From: Verrucomicrobiales bacterium | GTDB lineage: Bacteria; Verrucomicrobiota; Verrucomicrobiia; Limisphaerales; UBA11320 | DNA: 5,065 bases | Direction of reading: 5' to 3' | Assembly: GCA_003452185.1 (NCBI GenBank) | Contig: DMJJ01000228.1 | Span: 1 to 5,065 of the forward strand | Part shown: positions 1-5,065 of the stretch, piece after piece | How the letters are laid out: each line of letters starts with the position of its first letter | Numbering within the stretch: position 1 is the first letter of the stretch | The notes under the pieces: model-generated | What the model was told of the DNA's origin: nothing | The model's input: only the letters and a program-made list of their open reading frames with translations | Database searches by the model: none | Position numbers and translations under genes: made by a program

Positions 1-490
1 CCAGGAACGAGGGCCAGAGGGAGATGGCGACCCCTGTGGCGTGGGCGTGGTGGACCCGCTGGTCGAGAGCGAAGAGAACCAGGGTGCAGAGCCCCCCGAG
101 CTGGAGGGTTCTCAGCCAGGCGCCCGCCGGGGAGGATGGGGCTGCGGGACCGGGTTCCGCCGCCAACACCGAGGTTGGATACCCGGCTGCGGTCACAGCC
201 TGGGCCACCCCTTGCGGATTGGGTGTCGTTCCGGGCGACCACCAGACGATGAGCGATCCTTCCGCCGGCCGTGCCTCGGAGGTGGCGACTCCAGGCACGG
301 TTTGCGCCGCCTCTGAAACGTGGCGGGCGCAGTTCCCGCAGGTCATCCCGCTCACCTGGAGACGGCTCGTCGGCGCCTCGGCCGACGGGGTTGGGCTGGG
401 GGTCGGAGCCGGCTGGAGAGGACGGGGCGTTCTGGAGGGAGGCTTCCAGCTTCCCGCGGGCTTGAACTCGATCTGTCGGGCATCGGCCAC
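1..490 (-). CDS. HMA-domain metal-binding protein, N-terminal part (possible P1B-type metal ATPase), cut by window edge
   Basis: An open frame on the minus strand runs from a stop at 533-535 to the left edge; 163 residues are visible from the GTG at 488-490. Residues about 43-112 form a heavy-metal-associated domain. They start with the strand RLQVSGMTCGNCARHV (metal-ligand Cys51 and Cys54), continue through a VPGV turn and end at the AVTAAGY helix-turn typical of the fold. Such domains bind Cu(I), Zn(II) or similar ions. The domain is preceded by a Pro/Thr-rich stretch (about 24-42). It is followed by a Pro/Ala linker and hydrophobic segments near 127-144 and 152-163, separated by a His-containing loop (HHAH at 147-150). 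An HMA domain followed by membrane segments fits a copper/heavy-metal P1B ATPase, but the diagnostic CPC, DKTG and HP motifs would lie beyond the window, so other HMA-fused membrane proteins are possible. The start is uncertain: no ATG lies upstream of the metal motif (Met49), and the GAGG near the GTG directly abuts it. The gene is co-oriented with the TPR gene upstream, with a 76-base gap. Confidence 0.72.
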   Translation of the reverse strand, partial: MADARQIEFKPAGSWKPPSRTPRPLQPAPTPSPTPSAEAPTSRLQVSGMTCGNCARHVSEAAQTVPGVATSEARPAEGSLIVWWSPGTTPNPQGVAQAVTAAGYPTSVLAAEPGPAAPSSPAGAWLRTLQLGGLCTLVLFALDQRVHHAHATGVAISLWPSFL

Positions 491-566
491 CCTCGGAGTA
501 TGGACTCGCAGGGGGATCTGGCAACCCAGCCGTTACGGGGGGACCGGCCCGGAACGGGGGCTCCGG

Positions 567-1079
567 CTACAGGGTCTTGATGCGTGGCCAGAGGGGGCGC
601 AGGTCTTCATCCTGCAGCGCCATGGCCTTGATCTCGGCGACGTTCCCGGCCGACTCCATGGCGCGATGAATCCACTCGAGGGCCTCCTCCGGCCGCCCGA
701 GTTGCGCCGCGTAGCAGGCGAGGTTGTACGGGATGACGCTCACCTCGGGAAAGTGGTCAAATGCCGGGCGCAGCACATCCCAGGCTTGCTGAAGCCCGCC
801 GGACCGTGCCCTTCGGGTTGCGTAGGCCTGATGGATCCAGCCCCGTGGATCGCGTGGGGCCCGTTGCAGCATGGTGCGGGCGACATCGAGGGCGCGGTCC
901 CAGTCCTTGAGAGCCGCGTTGACCTGCCATCGGGCATCGAGCACCTGGGTGTGCTCCTGCAGGGGGGGACTGATCCGATCGAGCTCGGCGAGGGCCTCCA
1001 TGGGGTTTCCCAGCCCAAGCCACCCCTCGACTGCCTGAAGGTGGAAGAGATCCGCCCCTCCCACGGCCATCTTCTCCAT
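567..1079 (-). CDS. Tetratricopeptide-repeat (TPR) protein
   Basis: This is a 170-residue, apparently soluble protein without a signal peptide or membrane segment. It consists of about four helical-hairpin repeats, near residues 11-40, 44-77, 78-111 and 113-146. TPR-type spacing of small and aromatic residues is visible, most clearly in the last repeat (YNLACYAAQLGRPEEALEWI) and in the second (DARWQVNAALKDWDRALDVA). The C-terminus (ALQDEDLRPLWPRI) resembles the short 'D-D-L-x-x-L-W' ending common in small bacterial TPR proteins. TPR proteins are generally protein-interaction scaffolds; no partner or specific function can be read here. The ATG at 1079 was chosen because the repeat pattern begins right after it. 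The frame stays open upstream to 1292, but that extension is Arg/Pro-rich low complexity overlapping the preceding gene. An AGGGG about 12 bases upstream is only a weak ribosome-binding site. The gene could be cotranscribed with the 586-residue gene 97 bases upstream, although hairpins lie in that gap. Confidence 0.85.
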   Translation of the reverse strand: MEKMAVGGADLFHLQAVEGWLGLGNPMEALAELDRISPPLQEHTQVLDARWQVNAALKDWDRALDVARTMLQRAPRDPRGWIHQAYATRRARSGGLQQAWDVLRPAFDHFPEVSVIPYNLACYAAQLGRPEEALEWIHRAMESAGNVAEIKAMALQDEDLRPLWPRIKTL

Positions 1080-1176
1080 ACGCGTTGGTTGCCCCTGGAT
1101 CCCCCGACTCGGGGGCCGGGAGGGGGCGGCTCCCGCGAGGCTCCGCCCCCGTCCCCGTCTTGGATCTTGCCGGTGA
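1080..1176 (-). other. Intergenic gap with two GC-rich inverted repeats
   Basis: The gap between the 586-residue gene and the TPR gene holds two inverted repeats. One pairs GGGGGCGG (1122-1129) with CCGCCCCC (1143-1150), an 8-bp stem with a 13-base loop. The other is CCCCCGACTCGGGGG at 1101-1115, with arms of up to 7 bp. Neither is followed by a T-run in the minus-strand direction, so they are not clean intrinsic terminators. They may attenuate transcription or protect the 3' end of the upstream mRNA, or they may be chance in such GC-rich DNA. Confidence 0.35.
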
Positions 1177-2937
1177 TTACGAGGCCGCGGGCTCGGTGCC
1201 GGGCTCGGACTCTTCCGCGTGGGTGGCGGAGGGGGCCGCGATCGGGGAGCTGGTGACGGCTTCGCCCGCCTCAGGGGTTCCTTCCGCCTCACCGGGCGTC
1301 GGCATGTCTGCGATGGGGGCGGCGGGCGCCGCGGCGGAGGGGGATGCCGCCTGGGCTTGCGCCTGGGCCGGGGCCGCCTTGACGGGCCGGGGGGCCGGCC
1401 GCTTGGCGGTCTCCATCACGCCGGTGGCGAACTCGATGACGTGTCCCTGGTGGATCAGCCAATGGAGGTCGGCAACGAAGGCCTGCAACTCCGGGGAGAT
1501 GGCGGCCTTCTCGACCGGGGCGGGGGCGGCTCCCCCTTCTGCCGGCGCGGCTCCCTCGGCGGGGGCCGGGGCGGCCGGCGCCTCACCTGCCGGGGGGAGA
1601 GCGCCCGGGACCAGGGCGTCGAACAACTGGCGGCGGGTGCAGCCAGCCGTCGCGTTGATGAAGTTCACGATCCGCTTCACCCCGTCGCTCACCACGTTGG
1701 TGTCGAGATCGAGGTAGTGCGGGCGTGCCACGGCGACGTGGGTCACGGTCTTGTTGACCTTGAAGAACTGGAGCCCCCGGCTGGCGAACTGCTGGCTCAG
1801 GAGCGTCGCGATCTGGAGCGGGAAGCGCCGCTGGGTGTCGTACGAGTTGCGGATCAGCCGCAGGAGCTCCGGGTTCCTCACGGCCTTCACCGCGGTCTGC
1901 GACAACGAGAGGGTCTCAACCGGGCGGACCAGGTTCGAGAAGTGCACCTCACGAAAATGCTTCTCCACCTCCTCGCGCGAGGGGAGCTTCAGCGCCTCGG
2001 GGACGTTCAGGCAGACATACTCGGCCTTGAAGCTCTGCTGTTCGATCCACTGCTTCACGACGGCCTCGTCCCGCACGATCTTCACCCTCGCCTTGAAGGC
2101 ATCGAAGGGCATGCGCGAGAACCGCTCGGCGTGGAGCCGCCGGAGCTGGTTCTGGTAGTCGTGGTGGTTCGGCGGACCGAGGATCACGCCGCTCATCCCG
2201 CACTGGGCCACGAACGTGTAGGTCCCCTTGGGGGGATCCACCGGAACCTTCTCAACCTGGTAGAAGGTCGCGAAGTGATGGTCGAGGATGTGCTTCGCCG
2301 CCTCGGCCTCGCTCAGCCAGAGGGTCTCGTCGAGCGCGCAGGTGAAGAGGGGCTGCACCGGGGTGCCGTCGCTCTTCTTCTTGATGCTCAGCACCACGGC
2401 ATGCCGCTCCGGCTTCTTGAGGATCATCTGGGCGATCTCGAAGAGCGGGTAGGCCCGGCCGGACATCTTGATCTGGCGCGCCAGGGAATCGACCCCCTTT
2501 TCGTCCGGATGGAGGGCGATGTTGATCTCGATCAGCGGGGCCTGGGGCTCGGGACGGCGATCCCTCGAGGGGCCGCCGGCACGGGGGCCGCCGGGACGGG
2601 GCCCTCGGCCGCCGCCAAACCCGGGACGATCCCCGGAGCGGCGTGCGCCGCCCGGTCCTGCAGGCCGTCCACCCCCCTGCGGGGCGCCGCCGGGTCCGCG
2701 GGGACCTGTCCCCTGGGGCCGGTCAAACCGGGGACGATCAGGCCTGGGCCCGCCACCCGCTCCTCCTCCGAACCCCGGAGGACGAGGCCCACGGCTCTCC
2801 CGCCTCGGGCCGCGCCGGTCGCTTGCCCCCTCGTTTCCAGTGAAGTGGGCGTAGCGGTTGATGTCGGGAGATTTCTGGGCCCACGCCGGGAGGAAGTGGA
2901 GATCCAGATTCAAATCGTTTTCAGGCGTATTGCTCAT
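1177..2937 (-). CDS. Conserved-looking protein of unknown function with Gly/Arg-rich N-terminal region
   Basis: I do not recognise a named family for this 586-residue protein. It has no signal peptide or membrane segment, so it is probably cytoplasmic. The order is: a distinctive N-terminal tag (residues 9-35, including LDLHFLPAWAQ and INRYAHF); a Gly/Arg/Pro-rich segment (about 41-130) with two PGFGGG copies and many RP/GPR units; a globular core (about 134-445) rich in charged and aromatic residues; an Ala/Pro linker (446-478); a helical patch (481-512, LHWLIHQGHVIEF); and an Ala/Pro/Glu tail to the end. Gly/Arg-rich segments often bind RNA or drive self-association, so an RNA-associated role is a reasonable inference but unproven. 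The core has no nuclease, helicase or nucleotide-binding motif I can identify. The start at 2937 was chosen over a GTG at 2964 because it has a GAGGA just upstream and begins the structured tag. The gene is divergent from lysS, with 229 bases between the start codons. The product reads like proteins seen in Verrucomicrobiota, an impression from memory only. Confidence 0.85.
   Translation of the reverse strand: MSNTPENDLNLDLHFLPAWAQKSPDINRYAHFTGNEGASDRRGPRRESRGPRPPGFGGGAGGGPRPDRPRFDRPQGTGPRGPGGAPQGGGRPAGPGGARRSGDRPGFGGGRGPRPGGPRAGGPSRDRRPEPQAPLIEINIALHPDEKGVDSLARQIKMSGRAYPLFEIAQMILKKPERHAVVLSIKKKSDGTPVQPLFTCALDETLWLSEAEAAKHILDHHFATFYQVEKVPVDPPKGTYTFVAQCGMSGVILGPPNHHDYQNQLRRLHAERFSRMPFDAFKARVKIVRDEAVVKQWIEQQSFKAEYVCLNVPEALKLPSREEVEKHFREVHFSNLVRPVETLSLSQTAVKAVRNPELLRLIRNSYDTQRRFPLQIATLLSQQFASRGLQFFKVNKTVTHVAVARPHYLDLDTNVVSDGVKRIVNFINATAGCTRRQLFDALVPGALPPAGEAPAAPAPAEGAAPAEGGAAPAPVEKAAISPELQAFVADLHWLIHQGHVIEFATGVMETAKRPAPRPVKAAPAQAQAQAASPSAAAPAAPIADMPTPGEAEGTPEAGEAVTSSPIAAPSATHAEESEPGTEPAAS
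2548..2817 (-). repeat. Gly/Arg/Pro-rich low-complexity coding segment with imperfect internal repeats
   Basis: This stretch encodes residues about 41-130 of the 586-residue protein. At the DNA level, 2616-2631 and 2724-2739 are 16-base direct repeats with a single mismatch, encoding DRPGF and DRPRF. At the protein level PGFGGG occurs at residues 54-59 and again at 105-110. Together with the many GPR and GGP units this suggests expansion by local duplication or slippage. The frame is intact throughout. Confidence 0.6.
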
Positions 2938-2940
2938 GAG

Positions 2941-2945
2941 TCCTC
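2941..2945 (-). promoter_or_regulatory. Ribosome-binding site of the 586-residue gene
   Basis: On the minus strand GAGGA is followed by CTC and the ATG at 2937. The spacing of three to four bases is short but usable. This site decides between the ATG and the upstream in-frame GTG at 2964. Confidence 0.5.
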
Positions 2946-2950
2946 GGGCG

Positions 2951-2973
2951 GGACAGAGAGACACTCTCTCTCC
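2951..2973 (-). promoter_or_regulatory. Hairpin in the predicted 5' leader of the 586-residue gene
   Basis: AGAGAGA (2955-2961) and TCTCTCT (2965-2971) are a perfect 7-bp inverted repeat around a 3-base loop. Two further G-C pairs (2972-2973 with 2951-2952) could form across a small bulge. It sits 14-36 bases upstream of the start codon, just before the ribosome-binding site, so in mRNA it could modulate translation. A role is inferred from position only; it is also a simple AG/CT repeat that could arise by slippage. Confidence 0.35.
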
Positions 2974-3120
2974 ATCTCGCCGGAAAGTTCAGTGTGAGAA
3001 TGGTGTAGGTCCCCTGCGAATGCAAGCGTCCCGGGGCCGGGATTCCGTGCGGGCTCTACGGGGGGAGCGGACCGCAAATCCCCGGTCCCCGCCGGTTGTC
3101 GGGCGGAATTGCGCAAAACC

Positions 3121-3150
3121 TTGAACCCGACCCTCGTCGCGTGGTTTGAT
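3121..3150 (+). promoter_or_regulatory. Candidate sigma-70-type promoter of lysS
   Basis: TTGAAC (3121-3126) and TTTGAT (3145-3150), separated by 18 bases, each match the -35 and -10 consensus at four of six positions. Transcription would start near 3157, leaving a leader of only about 10 bases before the lysS ATG at 3167. This agrees with the lack of a strong Shine-Dalgarno sequence there. The match is modest and no other part of the divergent region offers a clearly better plus-strand candidate. Confidence 0.35.
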
Positions 3151-3166
3151 CCCCATCCGCAGTGAT

Positions 3167-4615
3167 ATGGAACCAATCGACTCTCTGATCGAGCAGCGCC
3201 GCGCCAAGCTCAACGCCCTTTTGGCCAAGGGAATCAACCCATTTGCCAACAAGTTCACACCCGGGGAGGCGTGCGCCGCCGCACGGCAGCAGTACACCGA
3301 GGGACGCCCGGTGGCGCTCGCCGGCCGGATCACCGCCCATCGGGACATGGGGAAGAGTCATTTCATCGACATCAAGGACCAATCGGGACGGATCCAGGTC
3401 TATGTCCAGAAACCGGTGATCGGCGACGAGCAGTGGGAGATCTTCAAGCTTCTCGATCTCGGCGACTTCATCGGCGTGAAGGGGTCGCTGTTCACAACCC
3501 GGACCGGCGAGATCTCCGTCAAGTGCGAGGCCTTCACCGTGCTCGCCAAGGCCCTCCGGCCTCCCCCGGCCAAGTACTACGGACTGGAGGATACCGAGAT
3601 CCGATACCGGCAGCGGTACCTCGACCTGATCGCAAACGACCCGGTGAAGCAGGTCTTCCTCCACCGGAGCCTCATCCTCCGGGAGATGCGGAATTTCCTC
3701 CAGAGCCGCGGGTTCATCGAGGTCGAGACCCCGATGATGCAGTCGATTCCCGGCGGGGCCGCGGCCCAGCCCTTCGTCACGTTCCACAACGCCCTGGGGT
3801 GTCAGTTCTACCTCCGGATCGCCCTTGAGCTGTACCTCAAGCGACTCCTCGTCGGGGGGATGGATCGCGTGTTTGAGATCGGTCGCAACTTTCGGAACGA
3901 GGGGCTCTCCCGCCGGCACAACCCCGAGTTCACCATGCTCGAGGCGTACCAGGCGTACGGCGACTACGAGTCGATGATGGAGCTCGTGCAGTCGATGATC
4001 TGCCACATTGCCGACCAGATCCACGGCGCCTACAAAATCGAGCACAAGGACGCCGAGGGGAATGTCACCAAGACCATCGATCTCTCCCCCCCGTGGCGCC
4101 GGGCCCGCTACAAGGACCTGGTGCGCGAGAAGGCCGGTGCCGACTGGTTTGAGCTCTCCCCGCCTGAGCGGCGGGCGCGGGCGGTTTCGTTGGGGGCGGA
4201 GATCGGCAAGGAGTATGAGGATTTCGAGGTCACCGGGGCCGTGTTTGAGAAGCTGATCGAGCCGACGCTGATCCAGCCGACTTTTGTCACCCACCTGCCG
4301 AAGGAGCTTGTTCCCCTGGCGAAGCTTTCCCCCGACGATCCCTCGACCGTCGAGGTCTTCGAGTGCTGCATCAACGGGCAGGAGATCGCCCCGGCCTACA
4401 CGGAGCAGAACGACCCGATCGAACAGCGGGAGCGTCTCCAGCACCAGGCCGGAGGTGAGCAGCAGAAGCTGGATGAGGATTTTCTGGTGGCCCTCGAGCA
4501 TGGGATGCCACCGGCTGGCGGGCTCGGGCTGGGGATCGACCGGCTCTGCATGATGCTCCTCGGCCAGGAGAGCATTCGCGATGTCATCCTCTTTCCGCAG
4601 ATGAAGCCGAAGTAA
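3167..4615 (+). CDS. lysS: Lysine--tRNA ligase (class II lysyl-tRNA synthetase)
   Basis: This cytoplasmic enzyme charges tRNA-Lys with lysine using ATP. The 482-residue product is complete and slightly shorter than the roughly 500 residues usual for the bacterial enzyme. Residues about 48-128 form the OB-fold anticodon-binding domain (ITAHRDMGKSHFIDIKDQSG). The class II catalytic core follows. Motif 1 lies near 176-192 (FLQSRGFIEVETPMM) and motif 2 near 233-262 (DRVFEIGRNFRNEG, then HNPEFTMLEAY). Motif 3 is at 452-464 (GLGLGIDRL, with ATP-contacting Arg459). By hand alignment to E. coli LysRS, Glu221, Arg243, Glu259, Tyr261 and Glu413 match lysine-site residues Glu240, Arg262, Glu278, Tyr280 and Glu428. 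However, Pro409 sits where E. coli has Asn424, and RIALELY replaces RIAPELY. The ATG at 3167 was chosen over an in-frame TTG at 3146 because MEPIDSLIEQRRAKL looks like a normal LysRS beginning; no strong Shine-Dalgarno precedes either. It is divergent from the Gly/Arg-rich protein gene and followed by a 166-base gap. Confidence 0.97.
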   Translation: MEPIDSLIEQRRAKLNALLAKGINPFANKFTPGEACAAARQQYTEGRPVALAGRITAHRDMGKSHFIDIKDQSGRIQVYVQKPVIGDEQWEIFKLLDLGDFIGVKGSLFTTRTGEISVKCEAFTVLAKALRPPPAKYYGLEDTEIRYRQRYLDLIANDPVKQVFLHRSLILREMRNFLQSRGFIEVETPMMQSIPGGAAAQPFVTFHNALGCQFYLRIALELYLKRLLVGGMDRVFEIGRNFRNEGLSRRHNPEFTMLEAYQAYGDYESMMELVQSMICHIADQIHGAYKIEHKDAEGNVTKTIDLSPPWRRARYKDLVREKAGADWFELSPPERRARAVSLGAEIGKEYEDFEVTGAVFEKLIEPTLIQPTFVTHLPKELVPLAKLSPDDPSTVEVFECCINGQEIAPAYTEQNDPIEQRERLQHQAGGEQQKLDEDFLVALEHGMPPAGGLGLGIDRLCMMLLGQESIRDVILFPQMKPK

Positions 4616-4618
4616 GCC

Positions 4619-4632
4619 CGGGATCAGTCCCG
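4619..4632 (+). terminator. Weak hairpin just after lysS
   Basis: CGGGA (4619-4623) pairs with TCCCG (4628-4632) around a TCAG loop, starting four bases after the lysS stop. The stem is only 5 bp and no T-run follows, so it is not a convincing intrinsic terminator by itself. Together with the G-rich block at 4640-4659 it may mark the transcript end. Confidence 0.3.
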
Positions 4633-4639
4633 TCGCACC

Positions 4640-4659
4640 GGGGCGGGGCGGGGCAGGGG
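4640..4659 (+). other. G-quadruplex motif between lysS and the ABC ATPase gene
   Basis: Four consecutive GGGG tracts (4640-4643, 4645-4648, 4650-4653, 4656-4659) are separated by loops of 1, 1 and 2 bases, with a further GGG at 4664-4666. This satisfies strict rules for a four-tetrad quadruplex with very short loops, which are generally the most stable kind. It lies on the coding strand 25 bases after the lysS stop and so would be present in a read-through lysS mRNA. Any role in termination, mRNA stability or expression of the next gene is inference. Confidence 0.6.
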
Positions 4660-4781
4660 TGAAGGGCTGCCGTTCTCAACCCATTGGCACGGATGCCGAT
4701 ATAGGACAACGGAATGACGAACTGTGCGGCCCAACCCGGGTCCCTGGCGGGCAGCCGCGGGCCTTGGATTCGAAAGCGATC

Positions 4782-5065
4782 ATGCCCGACACGCTGATCG
4801 CGGAGGATCTCGTGAAGCGGTTCGGCGACTTCACCGCCGTCGACCGCGTGGGCCTTTCCGTCGCCCCCGGCGAGGTGGTCGGGCTCCTCGGGCCGAACGG
4901 CGCCGGCAAGACGACCACCCTCCGGATGCTGGCCGGGATCCTCTCCCCCACCTCCGGGAGCGTCCGTGTGGCGGGCCGCGACCTCCAGTCCGATCCCCTC
5001 GCGACGAAGCGCCAGATCGGATTCCTCTCCGGCGACACGCAGCTCTACCGGAGGCTCTCCCCGCG
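4782..5065 (+). CDS. ABC transporter ATP-binding protein (ABC-2/NatA type), N-terminal part, cut by window edge
   Basis: The first 94 residues of an ABC ATPase are visible before the right edge. The protein would bind and hydrolyse ATP on the cytoplasmic side to drive a membrane permease. It begins MPDTLIAEDLVKRFGDFTAV, with an aromatic (Phe14) at the usual A-loop region. The Walker A motif GPNGAGKT is at residues 37-44, followed by TTLRMLAGILSPTSGSV, a very typical sequence of ABC-2 type exporter ATPases. At the Q-loop region the sequence is IGFLSGDTQLYRRLSP (79-94); the usual Gln position is Gly84, a variation I associate with NatA-like and similar ABC-2 ATPases. The signature, Walker B and switch His lie beyond the window. 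The ATG at 4782 gives the expected family N-terminus; a TTG at 4764 is a possible longer start. No strong Shine-Dalgarno is visible. A permease gene would be expected downstream, and the substrate cannot be read. Confidence 0.92.
   Translation, partial: MPDTLIAEDLVKRFGDFTAVDRVGLSVAPGEVVGLLGPNGAGKTTTLRMLAGILSPTSGSVRVAGRDLQSDPLATKRQIGFLSGDTQLYRRLSP

Noticed and set aside
549..566. Hairpin directly after the TPR stop (CCGGA/TCCGG)
   Set aside because: The 5-bp stem with an 8-base loop and no T-run is not a credible intrinsic terminator and is likely by chance in GC-rich sequence.
24..1256. 410-residue plus-strand open frame across the left end
   Set aside because: It is antisense to the HMA and TPR genes and its translation shows no domain or motif; open antisense frames are expected in such GC-rich coding DNA.
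1080..1292. N-terminal extension of the TPR gene to 1292
   Set aside because: The added residues are Arg/Pro-rich low complexity, overlap the end of the upstream gene in another frame, and do not belong to the repeat fold.
1219..2997. 592-residue plus-strand open frame opposite the 586-residue gene
   Set aside because: The translation is Arg/Gly/Leu-rich with no recognisable domain, mirrors the codon structure of the minus-strand gene, and the minus-strand frame has a ribosome-binding site and a structured core.
3029..3042. TCCCGGGGCCGGGA inverted repeat in the divergent region
   Set aside because: The arms are 6 bp of pure G/C apart from the ends with a 2-base centre; such repeats are common by chance at this base composition and no regulator is suggested by context.
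3146..3166. Upstream TTG start for lysS
   Set aside because: It would add seven unsupported residues and overlaps the candidate -10 element; the ATG at 3167 gives a normal LysRS N-terminus.
3056..4501. 481-residue minus-strand open frame opposite lysS
   Set aside because: The plus strand encodes an unmistakable lysyl-tRNA synthetase; the antisense frame is a shadow of its codons.
4684..4700. Possible sigma-54 promoter (TTGGCACG) upstream of the ABC ATPase gene
   Set aside because: The -24 half matches well, but at the correct spacing the -12 GC reads GA, and the sequence is also a small hairpin (TTGGCA/TGCCGA). Not strong enough to call.
4676..5038. 120-residue minus-strand frame at the right end
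   Set aside because: It lies opposite the ABC ATPase, whose Walker A motif identifies the real frame.

Overview
This is a GC-rich bacterial window with five protein-coding genes, two of them cut by the window edges. Three genes lie on the minus strand in the left 2.9 kb and two on the plus strand in the right 1.9 kb. They diverge from a 229-base intergenic region (2938-3166). The organism is most likely a member of the Verrucomicrobiota or a nearby PVC-group lineage. This is inferred from the style of the lysyl-tRNA synthetase C-terminus and the large unnamed protein next to it, not from any rRNA or marker search.

Left part, minus strand, in transcription order. First is a 586-residue protein (2937 to 1177) with a conserved N-terminal tag, a Gly/Arg/Pro-rich segment, a globular core of about 310 residues and an Ala/Pro-rich tail. 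I cannot assign it to a named family. Next, 97 bases downstream, is a 170-residue tetratricopeptide-repeat protein (1079 to 567). Third, 76 bases further on, is the beginning of a heavy-metal-associated (HMA) domain protein (490 to 1, continuing past the left edge). It carries a GMTCGNC metal-binding motif followed by hydrophobic, membrane-like sequence, so it may be the N-terminus of a P1B-type metal ATPase or another metal transporter.

Right part, plus strand. A complete class II lysyl-tRNA synthetase gene, lysS (3167-4615), is followed by a 166-base gap holding a short hairpin and a very compact G-quadruplex motif. Then comes the beginning of an ABC transporter ATPase of the ABC-2/NatA type (4782 to the right edge).

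The genes do not form one obvious pathway. LysS is a housekeeping translation enzyme. The Gly/Arg-rich protein divergent from it could be RNA-associated, but that is inference. The HMA protein and the ABC ATPase are the starts of transport genes. I found no mobile element, CRISPR array, tRNA or rRNA. The points most worth a second look are the unnamed Gly/Arg-rich protein, the G-quadruplex motif after lysS, and a Pro in LysS where E. coli LysRS has its lysine-contacting Asn.
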